Positions 34,281 to 46,471 of a stretch of DNA of 64,000 nucleotides are shown here, in pieces. Position 1 is the first letter of the stretch, and every line of letters starts with the position of its first letter. Origin of the DNA: Rhodopseudomonas infernalis. GTDB lineage: Bacteria > Pseudomonadota > Alphaproteobacteria > Rhizobiales > Xanthobacteraceae. The DNA lies in the NCBI RefSeq assembly GCF_022271405.1, contig NZ_JAJNAL010000006.1, forward strand, positions 100,051 to 164,050, read 5' to 3'. Below the pieces are notes generated by a model that ran no database searches, had not been told where the DNA came from, and was given only the letters and a program-made list of their open reading frames with translations. Made by a program: the position numbers and the translations under genes.

Positions 34281-36107
34281 ATGTGCGGCATCATCGGCAT
34301 TCTCGGACGCGGACCTGTTGCTGGGCAGCTGGTCGATTCACTCAAGCGCTTGGAGTATCGCGGCTACGATTCCGCCGGCGTCGCCACGCTGGAGGGCGAG
34401 CAGCTCGAACGCCGCCGCGCCGAAGGCAAGCTGAAGAATCTCGAGGCAAGGCTGGCGCGCGAACCGTTGTCGGGCCATTCCGGCATCGGCCATACCCGTT
34501 GGGCGACCCACGGCAAGCCGAACGAGACCAACGCGCATCCGCACGCCGCCGACGGCGTCGCCGTCGTGCATAACGGCATCATCGAGAACTTCCGCGAGCT
34601 GCGGAACGAGTTGCAGGCCGAAGGCGCCCAATTCGCCAGCGAGACTGACACGGAGGTCGTCGCACATCTGGTCAACAGCTACATCCGCAAGGGCGCATCG
34701 CCGGTCGACGCGGTGAAGGCGGCGCTGCCACGGCTGCGCGGCGCGTTTGCGTTGGCGTTCCTGTTCAAGGGCCACAACGACCTGATGATCGGCGCCCGCA
34801 AGGGCTCGCCGCTGGCGATCGGCTATGGCGATGGCGAGATGTATCTCGGCTCCGACGCCATCGCGCTGGCGCCGCTGACCGACGACATCAGCTATCTGGA
34901 CGACGACGACTGGGTGGTGCTGACCCGCAAGGGCGCCGAGGTCCGCGACGCCAAGGGCGATGTCGTCCAGCGCGGCGTGATGAAGTCCGGTGCGTCGTCC
35001 TTCGTGGTCGACAAGGCCAACTATCGCCACTTCATGGCGAAAGAGATTCACGAGCAGCCGGAAGTCGTCGGCCACACGCTGGCGCGCTATCTCGATATGG
35101 GCAACGAGTGCGTGTCGCTGCCGACCAAGCTGCCGTTCGACTTCAAGGACATCCAGCGGATCTCGATCACCGCCTGCGGCACCGCGAACTACGCCGGCTA
35201 TATCGGCAAGTACTGGTTCGAGCGGTTCGCGCGGCTGCCGGTCGAGATCGATATTGCATCCGAGTTTCGCTATCGCGAGGCGCCGCTGCGCAAGGGCGAT
35301 CTGGCGATCTTCATCTCGCAATCGGGCGAGACCGCCGACACGCTCGCCGCGCTGCGTTACGCGAAGGAGCAGGGGCTGCACACGCTGTCGGTCGTCAACG
35401 TGCCGACCTCGACGATCGCCCGCGACAGCGAAACGGTGATGCCGACTTTGGCCGGCCCCGAGATCGGCGTCGCCTCGACCAAGGCCTTCACCTGCCAGCT
35501 CACCGTGCTCGCTGCGCTAGCCGTGGCTGCCGGGCGGGCGCGCGGCGAATTGTCCGAACTGGACGAGGCCAAGCTGGTTCGTGGCCTGATCGAGCTGCCG
35601 CGACTGATGGCCGCGGCGCTTGCCACCGAGCATCAGGTCGAGAAGCTGGCGCGCGACATCGCCAAGTCGCAGGACGTACTCTATCTCGGCCGCGGCACGT
35701 CCTATCCGCTGGCGCTGGAAGGCGCGCTGAAGCTCAAGGAAATCTCCTATATTCACGCCGAGGGCTATGCCGCCGGCGAGCTCAAGCACGGCCCGATCGC
35801 GCTGATCGACGAGAAGATGCCGGTGGTGGTGATCGCGCCCTACGACCGGGTGTTCGAAAAGACGGTGTCGAACATGCAGGAAGTCGCCGCCCGCGGCGGC
35901 CGCATCATCCTGATCACCGACGCCAAGGGCGCCGAGGAGGCGACGGTCGAATCGCTGGTGACGATCGTGCTGCCTGATATGGCGGCAGCGTTCACGCCGC
36001 TGGTGTATGCGATCCCAGTGCAACTGCTCGCGTACCATACGGCCGTCGTGATGGGCACGGACGTCGACCAGCCGCGCAATCTGGCGAAGTCGGTGACGGT
36101 CGAATAG
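34281..36107 (+). CDS. glmS: Glucosamine-fructose-6-phosphate aminotransferase (isomerising)
   Basis: GlmS of 608 aa, converting fructose-6-P and glutamine to glucosamine-6-P. The glutaminase domain starts MCGIIGILG, with Cys2 becoming the N-terminal nucleophile. HTRWATHGKPNETNAHPH and NGIIENF follow. Two SIS domains occupy about residues 280-600 (ACGTANYAGYIGKYWFE, SQSGETADTLAALR, EGYAAGELKHGPIAL), ending in the conserved NLAKSVTVE. GGGAGAACTTC precedes the ATG. No glmS ribozyme is expected in this group, and none is visible. Confidence 0.97.
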   Translation: MCGIIGILGRGPVAGQLVDSLKRLEYRGYDSAGVATLEGEQLERRRAEGKLKNLEARLAREPLSGHSGIGHTRWATHGKPNETNAHPHAADGVAVVHNGIIENFRELRNELQAEGAQFASETDTEVVAHLVNSYIRKGASPVDAVKAALPRLRGAFALAFLFKGHNDLMIGARKGSPLAIGYGDGEMYLGSDAIALAPLTDDISYLDDDDWVVLTRKGAEVRDAKGDVVQRGVMKSGASSFVVDKANYRHFMAKEIHEQPEVVGHTLARYLDMGNECVSLPTKLPFDFKDIQRISITACGTANYAGYIGKYWFERFARLPVEIDIASEFRYREAPLRKGDLAIFISQSGETADTLAALRYAKEQGLHTLSVVNVPTSTIARDSETVMPTLAGPEIGVASTKAFTCQLTVLAALAVAAGRARGELSELDEAKLVRGLIELPRLMAAALATEHQVEKLARDIAKSQDVLYLGRGTSYPLALEGALKLKEISYIHAEGYAAGELKHGPIALIDEKMPVVVIAPYDRVFEKTVSNMQEVAARGGRIILITDAKGAEEATVESLVTIVLPDMAAAFTPLVYAIPVQLLAYHTAVVMGTDVDQPRNLAKSVTVE

Positions 36108-36384
36108 GCGCCGCCGGAAATCTGTTCCAAGCGGCTGTTGGCGGGACGGTTCGAACCGCCTATATCTCGTTGCATCGGCGCGGGCCTCGCGGCTTGACCG
36201 ATGGCGCAAGGAAGCCTGTCCATACCCTTCTGTCGCATAGACGACGGCAGCGGATCGCGTGGAAAAAGGCCTCCGAACCTGGTTGTGAGGTGTGGTTCCA
36301 ATGCCATTGGACTTCAAACTGCACTAGATTGGCCGCGCGCAGGCGCTTCGCCGCGAATTTGAATGTTGCCGACCTGGACGCCGC

Positions 36385-37170
36385 ATGAACGATACGCCCA
36401 ATCTGCCCCCCGGTGAGACCGTCCAGGATCCGCCGCGCGGATTCATGGGACGAATCCGAAATTACTTTCTGACCGGCCTGATCGTTGCCGGCCCGGTCGC
36501 GATCACCTTCTATCTGACATGGTGGTTCGTGAACTGGGTGGACGGCTTCGTCCGTCCGTTCGTGCCGATGGATTACCGGCCCGAAACCTATCTGCCGTTC
36601 GCCGTTCCCGGCTCGGGTCTGGTGGTCGCGTTCGTCGCGCTGACGTTGCTGGGCTTCCTCACGGCCAACCTGATCGGTCGGTCGCTGGTGGATCTCGGCG
36701 AGCGACTGCTCGGCCGGATGCCGGTGGTGCGGGCGATCTATCGCGGCCTCAAGCAGGTGTTCGAGACGCTGTTCTCAGGCAACGGCAACAGCCTGCGCAA
36801 GGTCGGCCTGGTCGAGTTTCCGTCGCCGGGAATGTGGTCGATCGTGCTGATCTCGCTGCCGCCCAATCCGGAGGTCGCGACCAAGATTCCGAGCCAGGAC
36901 GAGCACATCTCCGTGTTTCTGCCGTGCGCACCAAACCCGACCACCGGCTTCTTCTTTTACGTGCCGCGCAGCAAGGTCATCCCGATCGACCTCAGCGCCG
37001 AAGAAGCCGCGACGCTGATCATGTCGGCCGGTGTGGTGCAGCCCGGCTCCGACCCGCAGAAGAAGATCGCCGCACTCGCCGCGACCGCGCTGGCCGCCAA
37101 GAAGGCCACTGGCGAGCCGGAATCCGCGTTCGCGCGGCGCAAGATCAAGGCGGCCGACAAGGTCGATTAG
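36385..37170 (+). CDS. DUF502 family membrane protein
   Basis: Protein of 261 aa with two membrane helices (about residues 28-50 and 70-95). The family core is typical of DUF502: ITFYLTWWFVNWVDGFVRP, the GRSLVDLGERLLGRMPVVRAIYRGLKQVFETL stretch, and FVPCAPNPTTGFFFYVPRS-like end (here FLPCAPNPTTGFFFYVPRS). The function of the family is not established; plant homologues are COV proteins of vascular patterning. It stands between glmS and recG; the gap of 277 bp before it shows no other gene. Confidence 0.88.
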   Translation: MNDTPNLPPGETVQDPPRGFMGRIRNYFLTGLIVAGPVAITFYLTWWFVNWVDGFVRPFVPMDYRPETYLPFAVPGSGLVVAFVALTLLGFLTANLIGRSLVDLGERLLGRMPVVRAIYRGLKQVFETLFSGNGNSLRKVGLVEFPSPGMWSIVLISLPPNPEVATKIPSQDEHISVFLPCAPNPTTGFFFYVPRSKVIPIDLSAEEAATLIMSAGVVQPGSDPQKKIAALAATALAAKKATGEPESAFARRKIKAADKVD

Positions 37171-37221
37171 GTCGGCGTGTCGGACCGGTTGGCGTGTGCA
37201 TCCTAATCGTCAATTGAAATT

Positions 37222-37313
37222 GTAGGGTGGGCAAAGGCGCTCTTGCGCCGTGCCCACGCGCGGCGCTTCGGCGTGGGCACGGCGCGCCTTCGGCAGACCT
37301 TTGCCCACCCTAC
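37222..37313. repeat. Perfect-ended palindromic dispersed repeat
   Basis: Outer arms GTAGGGTGGGCAAAGG and CCTTTGCCCACCCTAC are exact inverted repeats 92 bases end to end. An inner pair, GCCGTGCCCACGC and GCGTGGGCACGGC, nests within. I recall this 'GTAGGGTGGGCAAAG' element in many Bradyrhizobium/Rhodopseudomonas gaps. It lies between convergent DUF502 and recG genes and can form a long hairpin on either RNA. Confidence 0.8.
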
Positions 37314-37360
37314 GGCGTCGAACGTTGCGGTGAAGACGAGGTGATTATCACGCGGTGTTT

Positions 37361-39463
37361 CTACCCCGCACCCAGCAGCGGGATCGCTTCGTCGCGTTCG
37401 TACAGATACAGCAGGCAGCGCAGTGCTTCGCCTTGCGGGCCGCCCAGCTTCGGATTGTCCTTCAGGATGCGCAGCGCTTCGTCGCGCGCCTGGGTGATCA
37501 GCTGGCCGTGAACCTCCGAGCGCGCGATGCGGTAGCCGGGCAGGCCGCTCTGCCGTGTGCCGAGCACGTCGCCTTCGCCGCGCAGCTTCAGATCTTCCTC
37601 GGCGATGCGAAAGCCGTCGGTGGTCTCGCGGATCACCCGCAGCCGCGCCGCCGACATCTCGCCGAGCGGCTCCTTGTAGAGCAGCAGGCAGGTCGATGCC
37701 TCGCTGCCGCGGCCGATGCGGCCGCGGAGCTGATGGAGTTGCGCCAGCCCGAAACGCTCGGCGTTCTCGATCACCATGATGCTGGCTTCCGGCACATCGA
37801 CGCCGACTTCAACGACGGTGGTGGCGACCAGTACGCTGATTTCGCCGCTGGCGAACTGCGCCATCACGCTGTCTTTCTCGGTGCCCTTCATCCGGCCGTG
37901 CACGAGGCCGACCTGATGGTCGCCGAAGCGCTGCCGCAGCGACTCGTAGCGCTGCTCGGCGTCGGTGAGTTTGACGTTCTCGGATTCCTCCACCAGCGGG
38001 CAGATCCAGTAAACGCGTTTGCCCGAGGCGATCGCGCGGCCGATGCCGTCGATCACTTCGGGCAGACGCTGCTCCGACAGGGCGCGGGTATCGATCGGCT
38101 GCCGGCCGGCCGGCTTCTCGCGCAGCTCCGAGACGTCCATGTCGCCGAAATAAGTCAGCACCAGCGTGCGCGGGATCGGCGTCGCCGACAACACCAGCAC
38201 GTCGACGTCCGCGCCCTTGCTGGTCAGCGCCAGCCGCTCGCGGACGCCGAAACGGTGCTGCTCGTCGACCACCGCCAGCGCCAGCGATTTGTAGATAACA
38301 TCGTCCTGGATCAACGCGTGGGTGCCGACCAGGAAGTCGATCTCGCCGCTTTCCAGCCGCGCCAGAATCTCGCGGCGCTCCTTGCCCTTCTCGCGGCCGG
38401 TCAGAATCGCGACCTGCATGCCGGCGCGCTCGGCCAGCGGAGCGATGGTCTTGATGTGCTGGCGGGCGAGGATTTCGGTCGGCGCCATCAGCGCCGTCTG
38501 CTTGCCGGCCTCGGCGACCGCGGCCGCGGCGAGCAACGCCACCACGGTCTTGCCGGAGCCGACGTCGCCCTGAAGCAGCCGCAGCATCCGCACCGGCTGC
38601 TGCAGATCCTCGGCGATTGCCGCGGCGGCGTCGCGCTGCGAATTTGTCAGCGCATAGGGCAGCGCGTCGATGATCTTGTGGCGCAACCTGCCGTCGCCTG
38701 CATTGCGGGCGCCGGCGGGACGGCGGAGCTGCGCGCGGACCAGCGCCAACGCCAACTGGCCGGCGAGCAGCTCATCATAGGCGAGGCGCGACCAGAACGG
38801 GCCCGCCGGCAGGATGTCGGTCGGGTCATTCGGGATATGGACGCGCTGCAGCGCCTCGGCGAACGGCGGAAAGCTGCAGCGGCGCAGCACCTCGGGGCTG
38901 ATCCATTCCGGCATCGCCGGCAGCTTGGTCAGCGCCTGCGCCACCGCGCGGCGCAGGGATCCGATCGCCAGCCCTTCGGTGAGCGGATACACCGGGTCGA
39001 TCTTCGGCAACTTGGCGAAGCCGTCCTCGTCGACGACGCGGTCCGGATGCACGATCTGCAGCGTGCCGTCATAGAGCTGGCCGGTGCCGGAGACGTAGCG
39101 TTTTTCACCGACCGGCAGCAGCTTCTCGATGTACTCCGCCTTCGCACGGAAGAACGCCAGGATGACGTCGCCGGTGTCGTCGCTGGCATAGACCAGATAC
39201 GGCGCACGCGAGCGGCCGGGCGGCGGCGGGCGGTGGCGGTCGACCGTCACCTCGAGCGTCACCACGGTGCCGGGCTGGGCGTCGCGAATCGTCGGCCGCG
39301 AGCGGCGGTCGATGACGCTGACCGGCAGATGCAGCAGCAGGTCGGCCAGCCGCGGGGTGTCGTCGCGGTCCAGCAGATAGCGGAACAGTTTGTCCTGCTT
39401 CGGTCCGACCCCGGTGAGGGTGGTGACCGCTGCGAACAGGGGATTGAGCAGAGCGGGGCGCAT
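37361..39463 (-). CDS. recG: ATP-dependent DNA helicase RecG
   Basis: RecG of 700 aa, which remodels stalled forks and Holliday junctions. The N-terminal wedge/OB region (LTGVGPKQDKLFRYLLDR, then the DLLLHLPVSVIDRR segment) comes first. Helicase motifs follow: Walker A GDVGSGKTVVALLAA, DEQHRFGVRERLAL, SATPIPRTLVLTYFGDMDVSEL and the late QLRGRIGRG. Start was set at ATG 39463 because RecG begins just before this region; a longer frame to 39634 adds unrelated residues. It is divergent from sdhE-mfd, with a gap of about 155 bp. Confidence 0.95.
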   Translation of the reverse strand: MRPALLNPLFAAVTTLTGVGPKQDKLFRYLLDRDDTPRLADLLLHLPVSVIDRRSRPTIRDAQPGTVVTLEVTVDRHRPPPPGRSRAPYLVYASDDTGDVILAFFRAKAEYIEKLLPVGEKRYVSGTGQLYDGTLQIVHPDRVVDEDGFAKLPKIDPVYPLTEGLAIGSLRRAVAQALTKLPAMPEWISPEVLRRCSFPPFAEALQRVHIPNDPTDILPAGPFWSRLAYDELLAGQLALALVRAQLRRPAGARNAGDGRLRHKIIDALPYALTNSQRDAAAAIAEDLQQPVRMLRLLQGDVGSGKTVVALLAAAAVAEAGKQTALMAPTEILARQHIKTIAPLAERAGMQVAILTGREKGKERREILARLESGEIDFLVGTHALIQDDVIYKSLALAVVDEQHRFGVRERLALTSKGADVDVLVLSATPIPRTLVLTYFGDMDVSELREKPAGRQPIDTRALSEQRLPEVIDGIGRAIASGKRVYWICPLVEESENVKLTDAEQRYESLRQRFGDHQVGLVHGRMKGTEKDSVMAQFASGEISVLVATTVVEVGVDVPEASIMVIENAERFGLAQLHQLRGRIGRGSEASTCLLLYKEPLGEMSAARLRVIRETTDGFRIAEEDLKLRGEGDVLGTRQSGLPGYRIARSEVHGQLITQARDEALRILKDNPKLGGPQGEALRCLLYLYERDEAIPLLGAG

Positions 39464-39618
39464 CGAACCGGTTCGGGTGAACGGAGGTTTGCAGCAGGCT
39501 TGAATGCATTTCGCGCGGATTGCAATGCGTTGCGGCGGGCTGACAGCCGTCCCGGCGACCGCTATATCGATCCCGCCCGGCACGTCCGGGCTTTCGTCGT
39601 TGACCGAGGGTTTCCCCA

Positions 39619-39905
39619 ATGACCGGCACCACACGATCGAGCGGCGGGCTCGATGAGCGTCGCAAGCGGCTTCTGTTCCGCTGCTGGCACCGCGGCACCC
39701 GCGAGATGGACCTGATTCTCGGCCAGTTCGCCGATGCCGAGATCGGGACCCTGACCGATACCGAGCTGGACGAGCTCGAAGGGCTGATCGAGCTGAACGA
39801 TCACGACCTCTATGCGGCCGTCGCCGGCGGCGACACGCTGCCCGCCGAGTTCAAGGGCGGGCTGTTCGAGCGGGTCCGGACCTACGGCCACCAGGGCGGC
39901 GCGGC

Positions 39906-39909
<4 letters not shown>
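39619..39909 (+). CDS. sdhE: FAD assembly factor SdhE (DUF339)
   Basis: Protein of 96 aa of the SdhE/YgfY family, which helps attach FAD covalently to succinate dehydrogenase SdhA. The family motif RGxxE is seen in WHRGTREMDLILGQF (about residues 24-38), with LEGLIELNDHDLYAAV following. Its stop overlaps the mfd start by four bases (ATGA at 39906), so the two are translationally coupled, an arrangement typical of Rhizobiales. It has nothing functional in common with mfd. Confidence 0.92.
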
Positions 39910-43424
<3,515 letters not shown>

Positions 43425-43456
43425 GGACGTAGTTGGCTCACTGACGCCTCAACCTC

Positions 43457-43580
43457 CCCCCGTCATTGCGAGGAGCACTCGGATCGGCGCTTCGCGCCGT
43501 CCGAGCAGGCTCCGCGACGAAGCAATCCAGCTCCGTCCACGGCGCTTTTGGATTGCTTCGCTTCGCTCGCAATGACGGGG
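43457..43580. repeat. Dispersed palindromic repeat after mfd
   Basis: Outer arms CCCCGTCATTGCGAG and CTCGCAATGACGGGG are inverted repeats. A second pair, GCGACGAAGCAATCCAG and GGATTGCTTCGCTTCGC, nests inside. A CGGATCGGCGC / GCGCCGTCCG hairpin is inserted in one arm. This 'cattgcgaggagc...gcaatgacg' unit is a very common intergenic repeat in this and other proteobacteria. It lies between the convergent mfd and GGDEF-like genes. Confidence 0.8.
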
Positions 43581-43607
43581 AAAGGGCTGTGAGAAAATAG
43601 CGGTCGC

Positions 43608-44846
43608 CTACGACGCCGCGCGGCGGGTGTCGAGTTTGGTCAGGCGGGACAGGATGGCGCGGGCGGAGTCGTCGGGCTGCAGCGTCGCAAGGGAGACGTC
43701 GGGGTCGATGCGGGTCTCGCGACGTGCGGAATGCGAGGTCTGCTTCATCACCGCCATCAGCCGCCTAGCGATGGTCTGCGCGCCGCGCAGATCTGTTTCG
43801 GCGAACACCACGAGAATGCTGCCGTCGTCCTGCAGCGTGCCGAAGTCCATCTTGCGCATCAGGCGGCTGACGATGCGGGCGGTGTCGAAGCGCGAGCGCG
43901 GGTCCGCCCGGTGCAGCACGAATTTCGCCACCGACAGGCCGTCGCCGCGCGATTGCGCGTGATACACCGCGGCGGCGAAATCGCGTTCGAACGCGGCGGG
44001 CGTGAGCAGACCGGTGCGCGGTTCGAGCAGACCGCCGGCGTCGAGCGACCGCAACACGCGGCCGAGCTGGGCCTCGAATGCGTGCTGGCGGATCAGCGGC
44101 AGCGCTCGCGTGATGATGCGCGTCGGTTCGCCCTGTGCGAAATCGAGATTGGGCAGATCGATCGGCCGCTCCGGCGGCGGCGCGGTGACGACGATCGGCA
44201 GATTGCGAAACCGCGCGTCCTCGGACAGCACGGTGAGAAACGCATCGACCACGCGGGGGCTGAAGCCTTCGGCCAAAATGATGCCGTCGAGTTCGCGTGC
44301 GTTGAGATGCTTTGCGGCGGCCTCGATCGACAGCGCGCCGACCACGCCGACGCGCTCGCCGAGCGCGACCGATAGCGCCGGGTAGGCGGCGCCGCGGCCG
44401 ATCAGCAGCACGGTCGCGTCCTGCGCCGGGTCGTGAGCCTGGGTGGGCGTGACGCCGCCGTCTTCGATCAGCCGGCGCAGCGTCGTAGCGTGCAGGGTGC
44501 GGACCCGTAGCGCCGCACGAAGCCGGGCGGTGAGGCGGGCGAGATCATCGCCGTCGAAGCCAATACCGTCGAACCCAATGGCGTTTTCAGGAAGATCACT
44601 GCGCGGCCCGAGCGCGATCAGCGGGACGTAGGGCTTAATGGTGGCGACCAGGCGAGCCAGCGTATGGAGCGTGGCATCATGCCCAGCGGTCGCGACAACG
44701 GCGGACGGCCGCAGCCGCGTTACCGCATCCACCGCGTCGTGCCAGCCGGCGATCGCCGAAGGTTCCAGCCGGGCCTCGGAAAGCGCCGCGAGCAGGGGCG
44801 AGCTGTCGTCATCGGAGATGACGAGAATGGGCGCGTGATACGACAT
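43608..44846 (-). CDS. Receiver-like protein with degenerate GGDEF domain
   Basis: Protein of 412 aa (421 with a GTG start at 44873). Two receiver-like regions (about 5-110 and 130-255; ILVISDDDSSPLLAALSEA and VLLIGRGAAYPALSVALGERVGVVGAL) are followed by a GGDEF-like fold, recognisable from EPRTGLLTPAAFERDFAAAVYHAQSRGDGLSVAKFVL. At the position of the GGDEF active-site loop the sequence is LQDDGSILVVF, so the catalytic motif is lost and the protein should not make c-di-GMP. The architecture resembles PleD (receiver-receiver-GGDEF) in degenerate form. It may bind GTP or c-di-GMP, or act as a scaffold. Confidence 0.72.
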   Translation of the reverse strand: MSYHAPILVISDDDSSPLLAALSEARLEPSAIAGWHDAVDAVTRLRPSAVVATAGHDATLHTLARLVATIKPYVPLIALGPRSDLPENAIGFDGIGFDGDDLARLTARLRAALRVRTLHATTLRRLIEDGGVTPTQAHDPAQDATVLLIGRGAAYPALSVALGERVGVVGALSIEAAAKHLNARELDGIILAEGFSPRVVDAFLTVLSEDARFRNLPIVVTAPPPERPIDLPNLDFAQGEPTRIITRALPLIRQHAFEAQLGRVLRSLDAGGLLEPRTGLLTPAAFERDFAAAVYHAQSRGDGLSVAKFVLHRADPRSRFDTARIVSRLMRKMDFGTLQDDGSILVVFAETDLRGAQTIARRLMAVMKQTSHSARRETRIDPDVSLATLQPDDSARAILSRLTKLDTRRAAS

Positions 44847-44909
44847 CGACGAAAGCCGGTTCTCCGCAGTCACAGCGGTCGACCCTAGTTCTGCACTGTT
44901 AACGCAGCG

Positions 44910-46433
44910 TCAATGTGAACCCGCGGATTCTTCGGAGCGTGCGGGGCCATCCCGGAAGGCCTCGACCATCAATGGATTTAGCCCGAGTTCTGAAAGTGCT
45001 TCGCGAGCTCGTGGATTATCCTGGGCGCGGCCGGCGAGCCGGTATCCGCTCCAGCGATCCGGCAGCGCGGTCAGCAGGGCGCCTTGGCCGAGCCGCTTGG
45101 CCCATTCCTGGAGATCCTGAGCCAGGAATCGATAGCCGCCGACCGCCATGATGCCGGATGGCGGCGCGGTGATGCAGACGGCGCCGGTCGTGCGGTCGAG
45201 CCGTGCGGCGAAACCGGTGTCGACGAAGTCCGGAGCGGGCAGAGGCTTTGCCGCACCGTTCAATGGCGGCAGCGGCACGTAGGCCGCCAACGTCACCATG
45301 GGACCGCGTAGTCCCAGCGTGCCCTTCGCGGTGATCAGCACCTCGCCGGCGATGCTGCCGCCGGGCTGACCTCGCGGAGCGGTGTGTGGGCCAGGCATGA
45401 TCGGCACCGCTGCGCCATCCGCGCCGCGTCGTGCGCCGAACAGGCCGGCCTCGCCAAACAGATAGACGTCGGTGAAGCCCGATGGTCCAGCGGTCCAGGC
45501 GGGGCTGGCCGCGACCTGCTCGGGCGCGCGCCACATCCCGATCACGTTCTGCAGCGTCGGCGCCCGAAACGGCAGCCCCGCATCGCCCAGCCGCAGAGCC
45601 AGCGGCGCCGGCGCGACCAGCGTGTCGCAGCCGAGTTCTTGGATATCAGATTCCAGCATCGCTTCGTCGAACGGATGATGCAACGCCAGCGTGCCGCCGC
45701 TGAGCAGCCAGGTCACCATCGAGGACGCGAGGCCGGCGAAGGATGACAAGGTTTGCGCCGACATCAGCATCGCGCCTTGCGGCAGGCGGGCTTCGAGGAA
45801 CACTGCCAGACCGCCGGCGATCATGTGCAGATGTGTTCGCGGGATCGCCCGGACGCCATCCGGCGTGGTGTCAAAGGTGATGATCGCGGCGCGGCGTGCA
45901 TCCTGCGCGGCTGGTTCGGTATCCGGCACCTCATCGGTCATCGCGACGTCGAGCGACGCCATGCCCTCGGGCAGATCGTCGCCGAACCCGCCGACATAGC
46001 GGATCGCGAACGCCTCGGCTGCGGCATTCATCGCCAGATCCGCATGGCTGACTCCGTCGATCCAGCGCGACGAGATGATCGCTCTGGCGCCGGTGCGGTT
46101 CAGCGCGGTGGTGATATCGGCCTGGCGCCACAGCTGCGGCAACAGCGCCACCACCAGTCCGGCGCGGTGGGCGGCGAGGATCGCCAGCGGAAATTCGATG
46201 GTGTTCGCCAGCTGCATCGCGATCACCGCATTGGCCGGCAGACCGGCCGCGGTGAAATGGGCGGCGAGCGCGGAGATCGCCCGGTCGGCCTGTGCGTAGG
46301 TGAGGCGGGCGGGTTGTTGGCCGGTGATGCGCTGCTTGTCGGCCGGGTCGATCAGCGCGATCGCATCGGGCTGCCGCGCCAGGGTGCGCCGAAACAAGCC
46401 GTCTAGAGTCGGTGAAGCGTTGGGCTGGCTCAA
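44910..46433 (-). CDS. Atypical AMP-dependent acyl-CoA synthetase-like protein
   Basis: ANL-superfamily protein of 507 aa. The N-terminal region is recognisable (TLDGLFRRTLARQPDAIALID, RLTYAQADRAISALAAHF, GLPANAVIAMQLANTIEFPLAILA). The P-loop, normally (S/T)SG(T)TGxPK, is FDTTPDGVRAIPR, with the Lys absent, and the YGxTE motif reads YLFGEAG. It is therefore a divergent adenylating enzyme or a non-catalytic paralogue. The TTG start at 46433 is supported by AGAGGTGA five bases before; an extended frame to 46568 would overlap the next gene by about 97 bases. It is co-directional with the binding-protein gene upstream (38-base gap). Confidence 0.75.
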   Translation of the reverse strand: MSQPNASPTLDGLFRRTLARQPDAIALIDPADKQRITGQQPARLTYAQADRAISALAAHFTAAGLPANAVIAMQLANTIEFPLAILAAHRAGLVVALLPQLWRQADITTALNRTGARAIISSRWIDGVSHADLAMNAAAEAFAIRYVGGFGDDLPEGMASLDVAMTDEVPDTEPAAQDARRAAIITFDTTPDGVRAIPRTHLHMIAGGLAVFLEARLPQGAMLMSAQTLSSFAGLASSMVTWLLSGGTLALHHPFDEAMLESDIQELGCDTLVAPAPLALRLGDAGLPFRAPTLQNVIGMWRAPEQVAASPAWTAGPSGFTDVYLFGEAGLFGARRGADGAAVPIMPGPHTAPRGQPGGSIAGEVLITAKGTLGLRGPMVTLAAYVPLPPLNGAAKPLPAPDFVDTGFAARLDRTTGAVCITAPPSGIMAVGGYRFLAQDLQEWAKRLGQGALLTALPDRWSGYRLAGRAQDNPRAREALSELGLNPLMVEAFRDGPARSEESAGSH

Positions 46434-46471
46434 TGGATCACCTCTGCTTGCATCACCTTGCTGCGTCAACG

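Noticed and set aside
35840..36307. Minus-strand frame containing YSTVTDFARLRG
   Set aside because: It is the antisense of the conserved C-terminus of GlmS, a recurring false gene in databases.
37355..39622. 755-codon plus-strand frame opposite recG
   Set aside because: Complete overlap with recG, whose helicase motifs are intact, and no recognisable family.
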